NCBI RefSeq assembly: GCF_001613545.1
Contig: NZ_BDCO01000002.1
Coordinates: 434,001 to 498,000 of the forward strand
Length of the DNA stretch: 64,000 bases
Direction: 5' to 3'
Source of the DNA: Terrimicrobium sacchariphilum
GTDB lineage: Bacteria > Verrucomicrobiota > Verrucomicrobiia > Chthoniobacterales > Terrimicrobiaceae
Every line of letters begins with the position of its first letter. Position 1 is the first letter of the stretch. This document shows, in pieces, positions 25,882 to 35,268 of the stretch. Both the position numbers and the translations under genes were made by a program. The notes beneath the pieces were generated by a model. That model had not been told where the DNA came from and did no database searches. It saw only the letters and a list, made by a program, of their open reading frames with translations.

Positions 25882-28833
25882 ATGTCCGACCCGGTACGTT
25901 TTCAACATTTCGAGGTATTGCGCCGCGAGGACGGTTCGCTGTTCGAACTCGGTCGCGGTGCCATGGGCATCACGTACAAGGCGTTTGACACGAATCTGCG
26001 CTGCTTTGTCGCCCTCAAGGTCATCAACGGCACGTATTTAAACAGCGACATCGCCCGCCAGCGGTTCCTGCGGGAGGCCCGGGCTGCCGCCGCGCTGCGC
26101 CACCCGAATGTGGCGACCGTCTTTCACCTCGGTGACGAGGAGGATAATTACTTTTACGCCATGGAGTTCATCGACGGCGAGACCGTCGAGGCCTTCATGA
26201 AGCGCGAGGGCGCGGTGCCGCCCGTGATGGCTCTGGAGATTGCCCTGCAGGTCTGCCGGGCTCTCACTGCCGCCGAGAAACAGGGGCTCGTCCATCGCGA
26301 TATCAAGCCCGCGAATCTCATGCTCATCTGGGAGGATGATACGGAGTTCACGGTCAAGGTGATCGATTTCGGCCTCGCGAAGAACTCCAGCAAGGAGGAC
26401 GGCGAGGATGCTGCCACGCTCACGGCGGGCGGATTCCTTGGCACTCCGCACTTCGCCAGTCCCGAGCAGCTCGACGAGCGAGAGATCGATATTCGCTCCG
26501 ATATTTACTCCCTCGGGGTGACTCTCTGGTACATGCTCGCGGGCAAGACCCCCTTTAGCGGTTCGCTCGCCCAGGTGATGAGCCAGCACCTGCACCGCGA
26601 CCCGCCGTTTCAGTCCCTCGACGGCCAGATTCCATCTGTGGTTGGACTGCTCAAACACATGATGGCCAAGGCCCCGGAGGACCGCCCGGCCACGCCAGCG
26701 GCCCTCCGCAAGGAAATCGAGGAGTGTCTCGCAGCCCTGCGGCAGTCCGGGGCATCCACTGCTCCCGCCACCAGTGCAGATGCGGAATCATTCGAGACGG
26801 TCGTCCTGCCCGAGCCGATCGCCGAGGCGGAAACTCTCGCCTCCGGGCAAATGCTCGCGGGTCGTTTCCGACTTATCGCCGAGACTGTGGCCTCGGATCA
26901 CGGTCGATTGTTCAAGGCCGATAGCCTGGAGGACGGCAAGACTGTCGCGGTGCTAATCCTGCATTCGGAAAAGTTCGCCACCTCGCAGGCATTCACCCAG
27001 CTCGAGCAGGAGATCGAGACGCTCCAGCGCCTTCGCGCCCCGGCCTTGCAGAAAATCCTCTCGCTGGAGCGCACGGACTACCACAGCTTCATCGTCCTGG
27101 AATGGGTCGACGGGCCGACCTTGCTCGACCTGCTGCGCACCCGCCGCCTGCTCCCTGTTCCCGAGGCGGTGCGACTGCTCGCTCCGCTGGCGGAAGCGTT
27201 TGATAACATTGCCGAGGCGGGACTGAATTGCCCCGATATCGCGGCTCATGAGGTGACTCTCACTGGTGGGGAAGTCGACACTCCGGTGACGGGCTGGACG
27301 ACCTGCCACCCGCGTTTCCTCGGCCTGAGCCAGGCCGGAGCCTCAAACCTGCCCGCCGACGCCACCATGGTGGCGACATCCTACGCGCTGATGAAGGCCG
27401 CCGGCGCGTTCGCGGCCAATCCTCGCAATGCCTTTGTTTACGCCGTCGCCACGCTTGCTTTTGAAATGCTGGGCGGGGTGAGGGGAGGGTCGTCGATCGG
27501 GACGTTCGTTCCCATCGCCGGTCTTTCCGAGGATGGCAACAATGCCCTGCGCCAGGCGCTTGATCCCGCGAAAGGCTTCGCCACGGCCGCCGAGTTTGTC
27601 ACACGCCTTTCCGAGGCCCGGTCGACTGCCGCGGTCCCTTCCGCTCCGGTCATTGCTCCTGCGATTCCTTCGCCGGCTCCGTCGGTGGAACCGGCCACGG
27701 CTGCGACTATTCCCGGCAGGAAGAAGACCTCGCCCATCCTCATTCTCGGAGTGTCGGGAGGAGTCCTGGTTATTCTCGCGATTCTCGGTGTGCTCCTCAG
27801 TGCCCGCAAAGGCGCCCCGGCGGAAAAGCCTGTCGAGCCAGTGGTCGCTTCTGCCACGCCGACGCCCACGCCGGTTCCCGCGACACCCACGCCGATCCCG
27901 GTCAACCAGCCGTATCTCGATGACATGGCCAGGGCCGACGCCTTGCTTCACGAGGGCAACTTTCCCGGTGCGCTCGCCGCCTACACCAGGGTCGCGGTGA
28001 ATTACCCGGATGAGAAAAAACCGCTCGATCAACTCGAGCTCGTTTCAGCGAGTCTCCGCGCGCGAAAGATCCCGGCCAGCCAGGTCGCCTCGCTACGCGG
28101 CCCGCTTGAGACGGCAGCGGAGTTGAAAGTTCGTTCCGCCCAGATGGCTCTTGGGGAAATGTTGAGGGTGAGCGATCCATCGGCTGCGTTGAAATGGTTC
28201 ATCGCGGCGGCGGATCAGGGTCAGACCGAGGCGATGGTCTACGCCGGTCAGATGCAGGCCAGCGGGCAGGGCGTCTCCGCTCCGGATTTCGTCAGCGCCG
28301 CCAAGTGGTTCACCAAGGCAGCTGATGGGCAGGATGCCGACGGCATGTACTTCCTCGCGGAATGTTATCTCAGTCCCGACAGCTCCAAAGGCGTGCTTCG
28401 CGATCCGCAGAAGGCCTTTGTACTGCTCTCCACCGCCGCCACGGTCAGGAACCACACCCGGGCCATGAATCTCCTCGGGGATATTTACACCAAGGGCATT
28501 CCGAACGTGGTGGAGCGTGATTACGCCAAGGCGTTTGATTTCTTCAGTAAGGCCTCCGCAGGCGGGCTGCTCGACGCCCAAGGAAATCTCGGCGTTCTCT
28601 ACATCAATGGGCAGGGAGTCGAAAAAGATCCGGCCAAGGCAGCTGCGTTATTCAAGGAAGGCGCGGAGCAGAAAAATCCTCTCTGCATGTACTTCTACGC
28701 GATGTGCCTGGACGGCGGCTTCGGCGTTGAGAAAAACGCCTCAGAGGCCAGGGAGATGTATCGTGCTGCCGCAAGGCTTGGAAATGCCAAGGCACTGGAT
28801 TGGTGCCGATCGAAGGGCGTCTCTCTGGAGTGA
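25882..28833 (+). CDS. Membrane Ser/Thr protein kinase with degenerate second kinase domain and Sel1 repeats
   Basis: 983 residues. The first kinase domain (about 10-280) is complete: L-G-R-G-A-M-G loop at 23-29, K46, H138-R-D140-I-K-P-A-N145, D162-F-G164, and S-P-E at 193-195. Residues 326-580 look like a second kinase fold but lack the lysine (V-A-V-L-I-L at 355-360), the HRD motif (C-P-D-I-A at 450-454) and the DFG (T-G-W-T-T-C). A Pro-rich linker, one membrane segment (about 618-640) and another Pro-rich stretch follow. Sel1-type repeats fill about 755-975, with A-A-K-W-F-T-K-A-A-D and A-F-D-F-F-S-K-A-S as units. The Sel1 part should face the periplasm. Confidence 0.88.
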   Translation: MSDPVRFQHFEVLRREDGSLFELGRGAMGITYKAFDTNLRCFVALKVINGTYLNSDIARQRFLREARAAAALRHPNVATVFHLGDEEDNYFYAMEFIDGETVEAFMKREGAVPPVMALEIALQVCRALTAAEKQGLVHRDIKPANLMLIWEDDTEFTVKVIDFGLAKNSSKEDGEDAATLTAGGFLGTPHFASPEQLDEREIDIRSDIYSLGVTLWYMLAGKTPFSGSLAQVMSQHLHRDPPFQSLDGQIPSVVGLLKHMMAKAPEDRPATPAALRKEIEECLAALRQSGASTAPATSADAESFETVVLPEPIAEAETLASGQMLAGRFRLIAETVASDHGRLFKADSLEDGKTVAVLILHSEKFATSQAFTQLEQEIETLQRLRAPALQKILSLERTDYHSFIVLEWVDGPTLLDLLRTRRLLPVPEAVRLLAPLAEAFDNIAEAGLNCPDIAAHEVTLTGGEVDTPVTGWTTCHPRFLGLSQAGASNLPADATMVATSYALMKAAGAFAANPRNAFVYAVATLAFEMLGGVRGGSSIGTFVPIAGLSEDGNNALRQALDPAKGFATAAEFVTRLSEARSTAAVPSAPVIAPAIPSPAPSVEPATAATIPGRKKTSPILILGVSGGVLVILAILGVLLSARKGAPAEKPVEPVVASATPTPTPVPATPTPIPVNQPYLDDMARADALLHEGNFPGALAAYTRVAVNYPDEKKPLDQLELVSASLRARKIPASQVASLRGPLETAAELKVRSAQMALGEMLRVSDPSAALKWFIAAADQGQTEAMVYAGQMQASGQGVSAPDFVSAAKWFTKAADGQDADGMYFLAECYLSPDSSKGVLRDPQKAFVLLSTAATVRNHTRAMNLLGDIYTKGIPNVVERDYAKAFDFFSKASAGGLLDAQGNLGVLYINGQGVEKDPAKAAALFKEGAEQKNPLCMYFYAMCLDGGFGVEKNASEAREMYRAAARLGNAKALDWCRSKGVSLE

Positions 28834-28892
28834 TTAGGGAGTCATTAGGCAACCCATGATGCGAAAAGTGCAAAATTCGCATAGAGCATTCC

Positions 28893-28921
28893 TTGCAACC
28901 CGCGGAAGGGGCTGGTAATCC
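28893..28921 (+). promoter_or_regulatory. Predicted promoter of the sucC-VOC-sucD operon
   Basis: TTGCAA at 28893 and TAATCC at 28916 are 17 bases apart. The -10 ends 23 bases before the sucC ATG. The fit to consensus is moderate and no operator is evident. Confidence 0.35.
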
Positions 28922-28944
28922 GAGTCTCTTTTCCTCTTACCCGA

Positions 28945-30132
28945 ATGAACATCCACGAATACCAAGCGCGTGAGCTTTTCGCCAAATTTGGCGTCGCGAC
29001 CCAACCCGGAGCGGTTGCTTTTACTCCTGATGAAGCCGAGGCCGTTGCTTCGAAACTCGGAGGAAAGATCGTCGTCAAGGCCCAGATCCACGCGGGCGGA
29101 CGCGGCAAGGGGACGTTCAAAAACGGTTTCAAGGGCGGCGTGCATCTTTGTGACACCCCGGCCCAGGCTCGTGACCTCGCTTCCCAGATGCTCGGCCAGG
29201 TGCTCGTGACGCACCAGACCGGCCCGGAGGGCAAGGAAGTCGGCAAGGTTTTCGTCGGCGAGGCGGTCGACATCACGAAGGAACTGTATTTCGCCATCCT
29301 CCTCGACCGCGCCACCTCGGCTCCGGTCGTCATCGCCAGCACCGAGGGCGGCGTGGACATCGAGTCCGTCGCCGAGCACACCCCGGAGAAGATCATTCGC
29401 GTGGGCGTGAATCCGGCCCTCGGTCTCATGCCCTTCCAGAGCCGCAAGATCGCCGCGACGCTCGGCCTCACCGGCCCGCTCGCCAACCAGGCGGTCAAGC
29501 TGTTCGCCAATCTCTACAAGCTCTTCATCGACTGCGATTGCTCGATGGTCGAGATCAACCCGCTGGTCATCACGGCCAAGGGCGAGCTCCTCGCGCTCGA
29601 CGCGAAGTTCAACTTTGACGACAACGCTCTTTACCGTCAGCCCGCCATCGTGGCGATGCGCGACAAGAGCGAGGAAGACCCCCGTGAGGTGGCGGCTTCC
29701 GAGTACTCGCTGAATTACATCGGACTCGACGGAAACATCGCCTGTCTCGTCAACGGCGCCGGTCTCGCCATGGCGACGATGGACATCATTCAATACGCGG
29801 GCGGCAAGCCGGCGAACTTCCTCGACGTCGGCGGCGGCGCGAGCAAGGACCAGGTTTCCGCGGCCTTCCGCATCATCCTCGGCGATGCCAACGTGAAGGG
29901 CATCCTCGTGAACATTTTCGGCGGTATCATGGACTGCAACATCATTGCCAACGGCATCGTGGAAGCAGCCCGCGAAACCAGCCTCAGCATCCCGCTCGTC
30001 GTTCGCCTGGAAGGCAACAACGTCGAGGCGGGCAAGAAGACGCTCGCGGAGAGCGGCCTCGCCCTCATCACGGGCGACGACATCCTCGACGCCGCCCAGA
30101 AGGTCGTCGCCGCGGTCGCCAAGGCTGCCTGA
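28945..30132 (+). CDS. sucC: Succinate-CoA ligase (ADP-forming) beta subunit
   Basis: 395 residues, the normal length. The N-terminal M-N-I-H-E-Y-Q-A and [10 protein letters not shown] are diagnostic, followed by the ATP-grasp region ([14 protein letters not shown]), metal-binding M-V-E-I-N-P-L at about 197-203 and D-V-G-G-G-A-S. With SucD it converts succinyl-CoA to succinate in the TCA cycle, with phosphorylation of ADP or GDP. A VOC gene lies between it and sucD, all on one strand with short gaps, so they should be cotranscribed. Confidence 0.97.
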   Translation: MNIHEYQARELFAKFGVATQPGAVAFTPDEAEAVASKLGGKIVVKAQIHAGGRGKGTFKNGFKGGVHLCDTPAQARDLASQMLGQVLVTHQTGPEGKEVGKVFVGEAVDITKELYFAILLDRATSAPVVIASTEGGVDIESVAEHTPEKIIRVGVNPALGLMPFQSRKIAATLGLTGPLANQAVKLFANLYKLFIDCDCSMVEINPLVITAKGELLALDAKFNFDDNALYRQPAIVAMRDKSEEDPREVAASEYSLNYIGLDGNIACLVNGAGLAMATMDIIQYAGGKPANFLDVGGGASKDQVSAAFRIILGDANVKGILVNIFGGIMDCNIIANGIVEAARETSLSIPLVVRLEGNNVEAGKKTLAESGLALITGDDILDAAQKVVAAVAKAA

Positions 30133-30141
30133 TTCACGAAA

Positions 30142-30531
30142 ATGATCAAGGAAGTCGCATTCATCGGATACCCCGTTACGGACGTGGCCCGTGCGCGCGC
30201 CTTCTATGAGGGTTTTCTCGGACTCAAGGTTCATTGCGCGGAGGAGATCAAGACCATGCCTGGCATCTGGTGGATCGAGTACGATGTCGCCGGTGTGACG
30301 GTTGCGATCTCCAATGCCTGGCCCCCTTCGGGCCAGAGTGGACCCGGGGTGGCATTTGAGGTCGACGATCTCGACGCCTTTGTCGCCAAGACCCGCGAAG
30401 CCGGAGTTTCCTTTGCTTTTGAGCCGATGGAGAGCCCGATCTGCCGATTCTTCGGCATCAAGGACCCCGACGGCAACGATATCACCATTCACCAGCGTTC
30501 CGCGGATCACCCGGAACATTCCCATTCTTAA
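30142..30531 (+). CDS. VOC (glyoxalase/bleomycin resistance) superfamily protein
   Basis: 129 residues, one complete vicinal-oxygen-chelate module. The strands include I-K-E-V-A-F-I-G-Y-P-V-T-D-V-A-R-A-R-A-F-Y-E at the start, V-A-F-E-V-D-D-L in the middle and F-F-G-I-K-D-P-D-G-N-D-I-T-I-H-Q at the end. The metal ligands of glyoxalase I are not all evident: the first-strand His is replaced by the F-I-G-Y-P region, while H (I-H-Q) is kept. The His-rich tail H-P-E-H-S-H-S is odd. It lies between sucC and sucD with 9-base gaps on each side, so it is made with the enzyme. Function is unknown. Confidence 0.82.
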   Translation: MIKEVAFIGYPVTDVARARAFYEGFLGLKVHCAEEIKTMPGIWWIEYDVAGVTVAISNAWPPSGQSGPGVAFEVDDLDAFVAKTREAGVSFAFEPMESPICRFFGIKDPDGNDITIHQRSADHPEHSHS

Positions 30532-30540
30532 CCCCACACC

Positions 30541-31437
30541 ATGGCCATCCTCGTCAATCCCGACACGCGCATCCTCATTCAGGGCATCACTGGCAGCTTC
30601 GGCGCCAAGCACGCCCAGCTCAGCCTCGACTACGGCACGAAAGTCGTCGCAGGCGTCACCCCCGGTAAAGGCGGCCAGCTTTTCTCGAACGTCGTTCCGA
30701 TCTTTGACACGGTCGACCAGGCCGTGAAGGAGACGGGCGCCACGGTTTCCGTGGTATTCGTCCCGCCGCCATTCGCTGCGGACGCGATCCTCGAAGGCGT
30801 TGACGCCGGTCTCGATCTCGTGGTTGCGATCACCGAGGGCATCCCGGTCAATGACATGGTGAAGGTGAAGCAGGCCATGCGCGGTTCCAAGACCCGCCTC
30901 ATCGGGCCGAATTGTCCCGGTCTCGTCACTCCCGGCGAGGGAGAGAAGTCCCATGGCGGCTGCCGCATCGGCATCGCTCCCGGCTACATTCATAAGAAGG
31001 GCAACGTGGGCGTGGTCTCGCGTTCCGGCACCCTTACGTACGAGGCGGTATGGCAGCTGACCACGCGCGGCTACGGCCAGAGCACCTGCGTCGGCATCGG
31101 CGGCGATCCGGTCAACGGCACCTCGCACACCGACGTACTCAAGATGTTCAACGATGACCCGGAAACCGAGGCCATCATCATGATCGGCGAGATCGGCGGC
31201 ACGGCCGAGGAAGAAGCCGCAGCATGGGCCAAGGAATACTGCAAGAAGCCGATCGCGGCCTTCATCGCCGGCGCCACGGCGCCTCCGGGACGCCGCATGG
31301 GCCACGCTGGAGCCATCGTGTCCGGCGGCAAGGGCACAGCGGCCGCCAAGATCGCGGCCCTGGAGGATGCGGGTATTGCCGTTTCCCCGACCCCGGCCGA
31401 GATGGCCGACACGCTGATCCGCCACTGGGGCAAATAA
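30541..31437 (+). CDS. sucD: Succinate-CoA ligase (ADP-forming) alpha subunit
   Basis: 298 residues, standard length. [12 protein letters not shown] and G-V-T-P-G-K-G-G form the CoA-binding Rossmann part, I-G-P-N-C-P-G is the phosphate loop, and G-H-A-G-A-I-V near residue 257 carries the histidine that is phosphorylated during the reaction. It partners the sucC product. A strong terminator follows 20 bases after the stop. Confidence 0.97.
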   Translation: MAILVNPDTRILIQGITGSFGAKHAQLSLDYGTKVVAGVTPGKGGQLFSNVVPIFDTVDQAVKETGATVSVVFVPPPFAADAILEGVDAGLDLVVAITEGIPVNDMVKVKQAMRGSKTRLIGPNCPGLVTPGEGEKSHGGCRIGIAPGYIHKKGNVGVVSRSGTLTYEAVWQLTTRGYGQSTCVGIGGDPVNGTSHTDVLKMFNDDPETEAIIMIGEIGGTAEEEAAAWAKEYCKKPIAAFIAGATAPPGRRMGHAGAIVSGGKGTAAAKIAALEDAGIAVSPTPAEMADTLIRHWGK

Positions 31438-31457
31438 CCGACGCCAGTCTTTTTCCG

Positions 31458-31492
31458 GCGCGCTCGCACTCCGGTGTGAGCGCGCTTTTTTT
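31458..31492 (+). terminator. Terminator of the sucC-sucD operon
   Basis: GCGCGCTCGCAC at 31458-31469 pairs with GTGTGAGCGCGC at 31474-31485 (one G-U pair, 4-base loop TCCG), then seven T. This is a textbook hairpin directly after sucD. Confidence 0.92.
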
Positions 31493-31681
31493 ATTCCCGG
31501 ATCACGGGAAAAGCATGTGCGGGAGGGCATCCGCGAGCGGGAAAAAAGCGTATAACTTTGCCCCCTTTTCGGCCTTTCGCAAGGATCAGGAAGACTTTGA
31601 GGAAAAATCGGTTACGAAGGCAGGTTTTGATTGGCGAACCGGGATGAGCGGGGCATACCGTTGGAGAAACCCAATTCGCTT

Positions 31682-32809
31682 ATGCCCGTTACCGCCAAAG
31701 GACTCGAAGGTATTATTGCCAACTCCACCCGCCTCAGCGATGTGCTCGGCCAGGAAGGAGTGCTGATATATTCGGGCTACAATATCAATGAGCTCGCTGG
31801 CAAAGCGACGTACGAGGAGGTCGTCTATCTCCTCTTCTACGGCGAGCTTCCCAATCAGGAGGAGTTGGATGCGTTCTCGGCCAGTCTCCGCGCCGAGCGT
31901 GATCTCCCCGAGGGCGTGGTGGCTTTTCTGAAAACCGCTCCCAAGGACGCCAACCCGATGGACGTCATGCGCACGGCGACTTCCATGCTGGGTCTCTACG
32001 ATACCGAGGTGACTGGCGATGATCGCGACAAGGCGGACTATCGCCGCGCGATCAGCATCACCGCAAAGATGGGCGTCATTGCGGCCTATTATCATCGCTC
32101 CCGGCAGGGACTCGACCTGCCGCCGGTGCGCAAGGATCTCGGCGAGGCGGCGCACTTTCTCTATCTTCTCAATGGCGAGACCCCGAGCGAAGATGCGGCC
32201 AAGACGCTGGACGTGGCTTACGTGCTCCATGCCGACCATGGCATGAATGCCTCGACCTTCAGCGCCCGCGTGACCATCGCCACCCTGAGCGACATTTACT
32301 CCGCGATCACCTCCGCCATCGGCACCCTCAAGGGCCCCCTCCACGGTGGAGCCAACGAGGGTGTTATTCAGATGCTTCTCGAGATTGGCAGCGAGGACAA
32401 GGTGGACGCCTGGGTCGAGGAGCAACTCGTCCAGAAGAAGAAGATCATGGGCATCGGACATCGCGTGTACAAGGTGCTCGATCCCCGCGCGCCTCACCTC
32501 CGCGCCATGGCCATCAAGCTTTGCGAGCAGCTCGGCGAGGGTAAATGGATCCGCATGAGCGAGCGCATCGCCACGATCATGAAGGAGCGCAAGGGGCTCA
32601 ATGCCAACGTCGATTTCTACTCGGCCACGGTCTACTACTCCCTGGGCATCCCGACCGATATGTTTACCCCGATCTTTGCCATCGCCCGCACGAGCGGCTG
32701 GACGGCTCACGTCCTCGAGCAGCTCGCGGACAATCGTCTCTATCGTCCACTCAGCGAGTACGTCGGACCGGCGGTGGGCAAGCAGTTTGTCCCCATCGAG
32801 CAGCGCTAG
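31682..32809 (+). CDS. gltA: Citrate synthase
   Basis: 375 residues from the ATG at 31682. An upstream in-frame TTG at 31631 would add 17 residues that do not look like the family, so I prefer the ATG. Catalytic residues: the His of H-A-D-H-G at about 182-186, G-P-L-H-G-G-A-N at about 218-225, G-I-G-H-R-V-Y at about 257-263 and the Asp of N-V-D-F-Y-S near 310. It condenses oxaloacetate and acetyl-CoA in the first TCA step and fits the neighbouring succinate-CoA ligase. The 244-base gap before it holds the sucD terminator and no strong promoter that I can see. Confidence 0.95.
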   Translation: MPVTAKGLEGIIANSTRLSDVLGQEGVLIYSGYNINELAGKATYEEVVYLLFYGELPNQEELDAFSASLRAERDLPEGVVAFLKTAPKDANPMDVMRTATSMLGLYDTEVTGDDRDKADYRRAISITAKMGVIAAYYHRSRQGLDLPPVRKDLGEAAHFLYLLNGETPSEDAAKTLDVAYVLHADHGMNASTFSARVTIATLSDIYSAITSAIGTLKGPLHGGANEGVIQMLLEIGSEDKVDAWVEEQLVQKKKIMGIGHRVYKVLDPRAPHLRAMAIKLCEQLGEGKWIRMSERIATIMKERKGLNANVDFYSATVYYSLGIPTDMFTPIFAIARTSGWTAHVLEQLADNRLYRPLSEYVGPAVGKQFVPIEQR

Positions 32810-32836
32810 GCGTTTTCTCGAGTTTAGGGAGTTCCC

Positions 32837-32880
32837 AAGGCGGCACGCGGCGAAAGCCGGTGCCGCCTTTTCTTTGTTTC
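32837..32880 (+). terminator. Terminator after citrate synthase
   Basis: AAGGCGGCAC at 32837-32846 pairs with GTGCCGCCTT at 32860-32869. An inner stem CGGC-GAAA-GCCG at 32848-32859 has a stable GNRA tetraloop. A T-rich run follows (TTTTCTTTG...). A very stable hairpin placed 27 bases after the stop. Confidence 0.9.
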
Positions 32881-33009
32881 GGAGAGAGGCTTTCGATACA
32901 TGGCAGACTGGATGGCTGGGAATTTGACCTCAATCCCCGGGGGTTGCCTGACCCTCTCATAAGGCATTTTCGGCCTTGGACTTTCGCGCCGGGTCCATAG
33001 AGTGGGGGC

Positions 33010-35208
33010 ATGAATCCTTCGACGCTTTCGGACGATGATTTCTACCCCCTGATCGAGGCTCGTCATTGCGACCCGTTCAAGGTTCTCGGCATCCGGGAGT
33101 TGCAAGGCAGTTGGTTTGCCCGCGTACTGCGTCCCGATGCTGCTGAGGTCGTGGTGGTGGATGCGCAGGATTCGTCGCGACGCTTCCCGCTGCAAAAGGT
33201 ACACGACTGCGGGTTCTTTGAATCCGTCCTGCGTGGAGTCGATGGGCCGTTCGATTATTTCCTGGAGATGAAGAGCTACGCCGGGGTGACGTGGCGGGAG
33301 CGGGACGTCTATTCCTTTGGGCCAGTGCTCGGGGAGATGGACATCTATCTCTTCAACGAAGGCACGCACTACGAGGTCTATCGCAAGCTCGGTGCGCACA
33401 TCATGGAGCTCGGCGGAGTGCGCGGCACGCATTTCGCCGTCTGGGCGCCGAATGCCCAGCGCGTCAGTGTGGTGGGTGACTTTAACAATTGGGATGGCCG
33501 TGTGCATCCCATGCGCAAGCTCGTGCCATCCGGCATCTGGGAGATCTTCCTGCCCAACGTGCAGGAGGGCGCCCATTACAAGTTTGAGATTCGCGGGCCG
33601 CAGGGTGAGGTGTTTTTGAAGACCGACCCGTTTGCGACCTTTGCCCAGCACGGCACGGAAACGGGCTGCATGGTGTACGACATCAACCGCTACTCCTGGA
33701 GCGACTCCGAGTGGATGGAGCAGCGCCCGAAGAAGGATGTTTATAACACCCCGATGAGCATCTACGAGGTGCATCTCGGCTCGTGGCAGCGCATCCCGGA
33801 GGATGGGAATCGCTATCTTAGCTATATCGAGCTCGGTGACCGTCTGATTCCCTACGTGAAGGAGATGGGCTTTACCCACATCGAACTCATGCCCGTGATG
33901 GAGCACCCCTTTGATGGCTCGTGGGGTTATCAGGTGGTGAACTATTATGCGCCCAGCAGCCGGTTTGGAAATCCGGACGAGTTTCGCAACTTCGTCGACC
34001 GCTGCCACCAGGCGGGAATCGGCGTCATCCTCGACTGGGTGCCGGGCCATTTTCCCAAGGACGCGCATGGTCTCGCCCGTTACGATGGTACCTGCCTCTA
34101 TGAGCATGAAGACCCGCGTCTCGGCGAGCACATGGACTGGGGCACGCTCATTTTCAACTACGGTCGCAATGAGGTGAAAAATTTCCTCATCGGCAACGCC
34201 CTCTTCTGGCTCGACGAGTATCATCTCGACGGGTTGCGCGTGGATGCGGTGGCCTCGATGTTGTACCTCGACTATTCCCGCAAGCCCGGCGAATGGGTGC
34301 CCAACCGCCATGGTGGTCGCGAGAACCTCGAGGCGATCAGCTTCCTCCAACATTTCAATTCCATCGCCTACGAGCGTTTCCCCGGAGTGATCACCATCGC
34401 CGAGGAATCCACCTCCTGGCCCGGCGTCTCCAAGCCGACCTGGGAGGGCGGGCTGGGCTTTGGATTCAAGTGGAACATGGGCTGGATGAACGACAGCCTG
34501 CGCTATATCGCGCGCGATCCGATCCACCGGCGTTTCCACCAGGGGGATATTACCTTTTCCATGCTCTACGCCTTCCATGAGCATTTCATCCTCGTGCTGA
34601 GTCACGACGAGGTGGTGCATGGCAAGGGGTCGCTCCTCAACAAGATGCCGGGTGACATGTGGCAGAAGTTTGCCAACGTGCGCATGTTCCTTGCCTGGAT
34701 GTGGGGACACCCGGGCAAGAAGCTCATCTTCCAGGGCATGGAGTTTGGGCAATGGGCCGAGTGGTCGCATGCGCGCAGCCTCGACTGGCACCTGACGAAT
34801 TTCTCGCTTCACGACGGATTGCGCCGCCTGATCCAGCATATGAACTGGCTCTACCAAAATGAGCCGGCCCTCTCCGACCAGGATGATAGCTATGCGGGAT
34901 TTGAGTGGATCGACTTCAATGATGCGGACAACACCGTGTGGTCGTTCATCCGCAAGGCCCGCGATGGCAGCGAGATCGTCTTTGTCATTAATGCCACGCC
35001 GGTGGTGCGCGGAGCCTATCGCGTGGGGGTCAATAGTGCCGGCTGGTACGAGGAGATCCTTAATACCGATGCGGAAACCTATGGGGGTGGCAATGTTGGC
35101 AACTATGGGGGACGGCAGTCGGAGGAATGGGCGTGGCAGGGCAAGCCGCGCTCCATCGCGATCGACCTCCCTCCGCTGGGTGTCGTTGCCTTCAAGTACA
35201 AGGGCTGA
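33010..35208 (+). CDS. glgB: 1,4-alpha-glucan branching enzyme (GH13_9)
   Basis: 732 residues, the usual length. An N-terminal beta-sandwich (N1) is followed by the CBM48 part (G-T-H-F-A-V-W-A-P-N-A-Q-R-V) and the (beta/alpha)8 barrel. The barrel has L-M-P-V-M-E-H-P, D-G-L-R-V-D-A-V-A-S with the nucleophile Asp near 410, I-A-E-E-S-T with the acid/base Glu near 463 and L-S-H-D-E-V-V-H-G-K near 530. It introduces alpha-1,6 branches in glycogen. It stands alone here, with no other glg gene nearby. A possible promoter TTGGAC-N16-TAGAGT lies unusually close to the ATG. Confidence 0.96.
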   Translation: MNPSTLSDDDFYPLIEARHCDPFKVLGIRELQGSWFARVLRPDAAEVVVVDAQDSSRRFPLQKVHDCGFFESVLRGVDGPFDYFLEMKSYAGVTWRERDVYSFGPVLGEMDIYLFNEGTHYEVYRKLGAHIMELGGVRGTHFAVWAPNAQRVSVVGDFNNWDGRVHPMRKLVPSGIWEIFLPNVQEGAHYKFEIRGPQGEVFLKTDPFATFAQHGTETGCMVYDINRYSWSDSEWMEQRPKKDVYNTPMSIYEVHLGSWQRIPEDGNRYLSYIELGDRLIPYVKEMGFTHIELMPVMEHPFDGSWGYQVVNYYAPSSRFGNPDEFRNFVDRCHQAGIGVILDWVPGHFPKDAHGLARYDGTCLYEHEDPRLGEHMDWGTLIFNYGRNEVKNFLIGNALFWLDEYHLDGLRVDAVASMLYLDYSRKPGEWVPNRHGGRENLEAISFLQHFNSIAYERFPGVITIAEESTSWPGVSKPTWEGGLGFGFKWNMGWMNDSLRYIARDPIHRRFHQGDITFSMLYAFHEHFILVLSHDEVVHGKGSLLNKMPGDMWQKFANVRMFLAWMWGHPGKKLIFQGMEFGQWAEWSHARSLDWHLTNFSLHDGLRRLIQHMNWLYQNEPALSDQDDSYAGFEWIDFNDADNTVWSFIRKARDGSEIVFVINATPVVRGAYRVGVNSAGWYEEILNTDAETYGGGNVGNYGGRQSEEWAWQGKPRSIAIDLPPLGVVAFKYKG

Positions 35209-35243
35209 TTTCCCTCGGGAAACCATTGACAAATCGGATGGTT

Positions 35244-35267
35244 GGGGTGAGCATTAGGCATCACCCC
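35244..35267 (+). promoter_or_regulatory. Hairpin covering the translation start of the pseudopilin gene
   Basis: GGGGTGA at 35244-35250 and TCACCCC at 35261-35267 are a perfect 7-base inverted repeat with a 10-base loop. The loop holds the only Shine-Dalgarno-like AGG, and the ATG follows 1 base after. A TTGACA lies upstream at 35226. The hairpin could limit or tune translation. Confidence 0.4.
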
Positions 35268-35268
35268 A

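Noticed and set aside
28834-31530. A minus-strand open frame of about 898 codons opposite sucC-VOC-sucD.
   Set aside because: It mirrors the codon bias of three certain genes on the other strand, has no recognisable domain and crosses three gene borders.
32976-33003. A promoter TTGGAC-N16-TAGAGT that would give a leaderless glgB mRNA.
   Set aside because: Both boxes are weak and the spacing to the ATG is very short; not enough support to list as a feature.
32824-35232. A minus-strand open frame of about 802 codons opposite glgB.
   Set aside because: High-GC shadow of a clear GH13 enzyme; composition is low complexity (His, Val, Leu, Glu rich) and no motif is seen.
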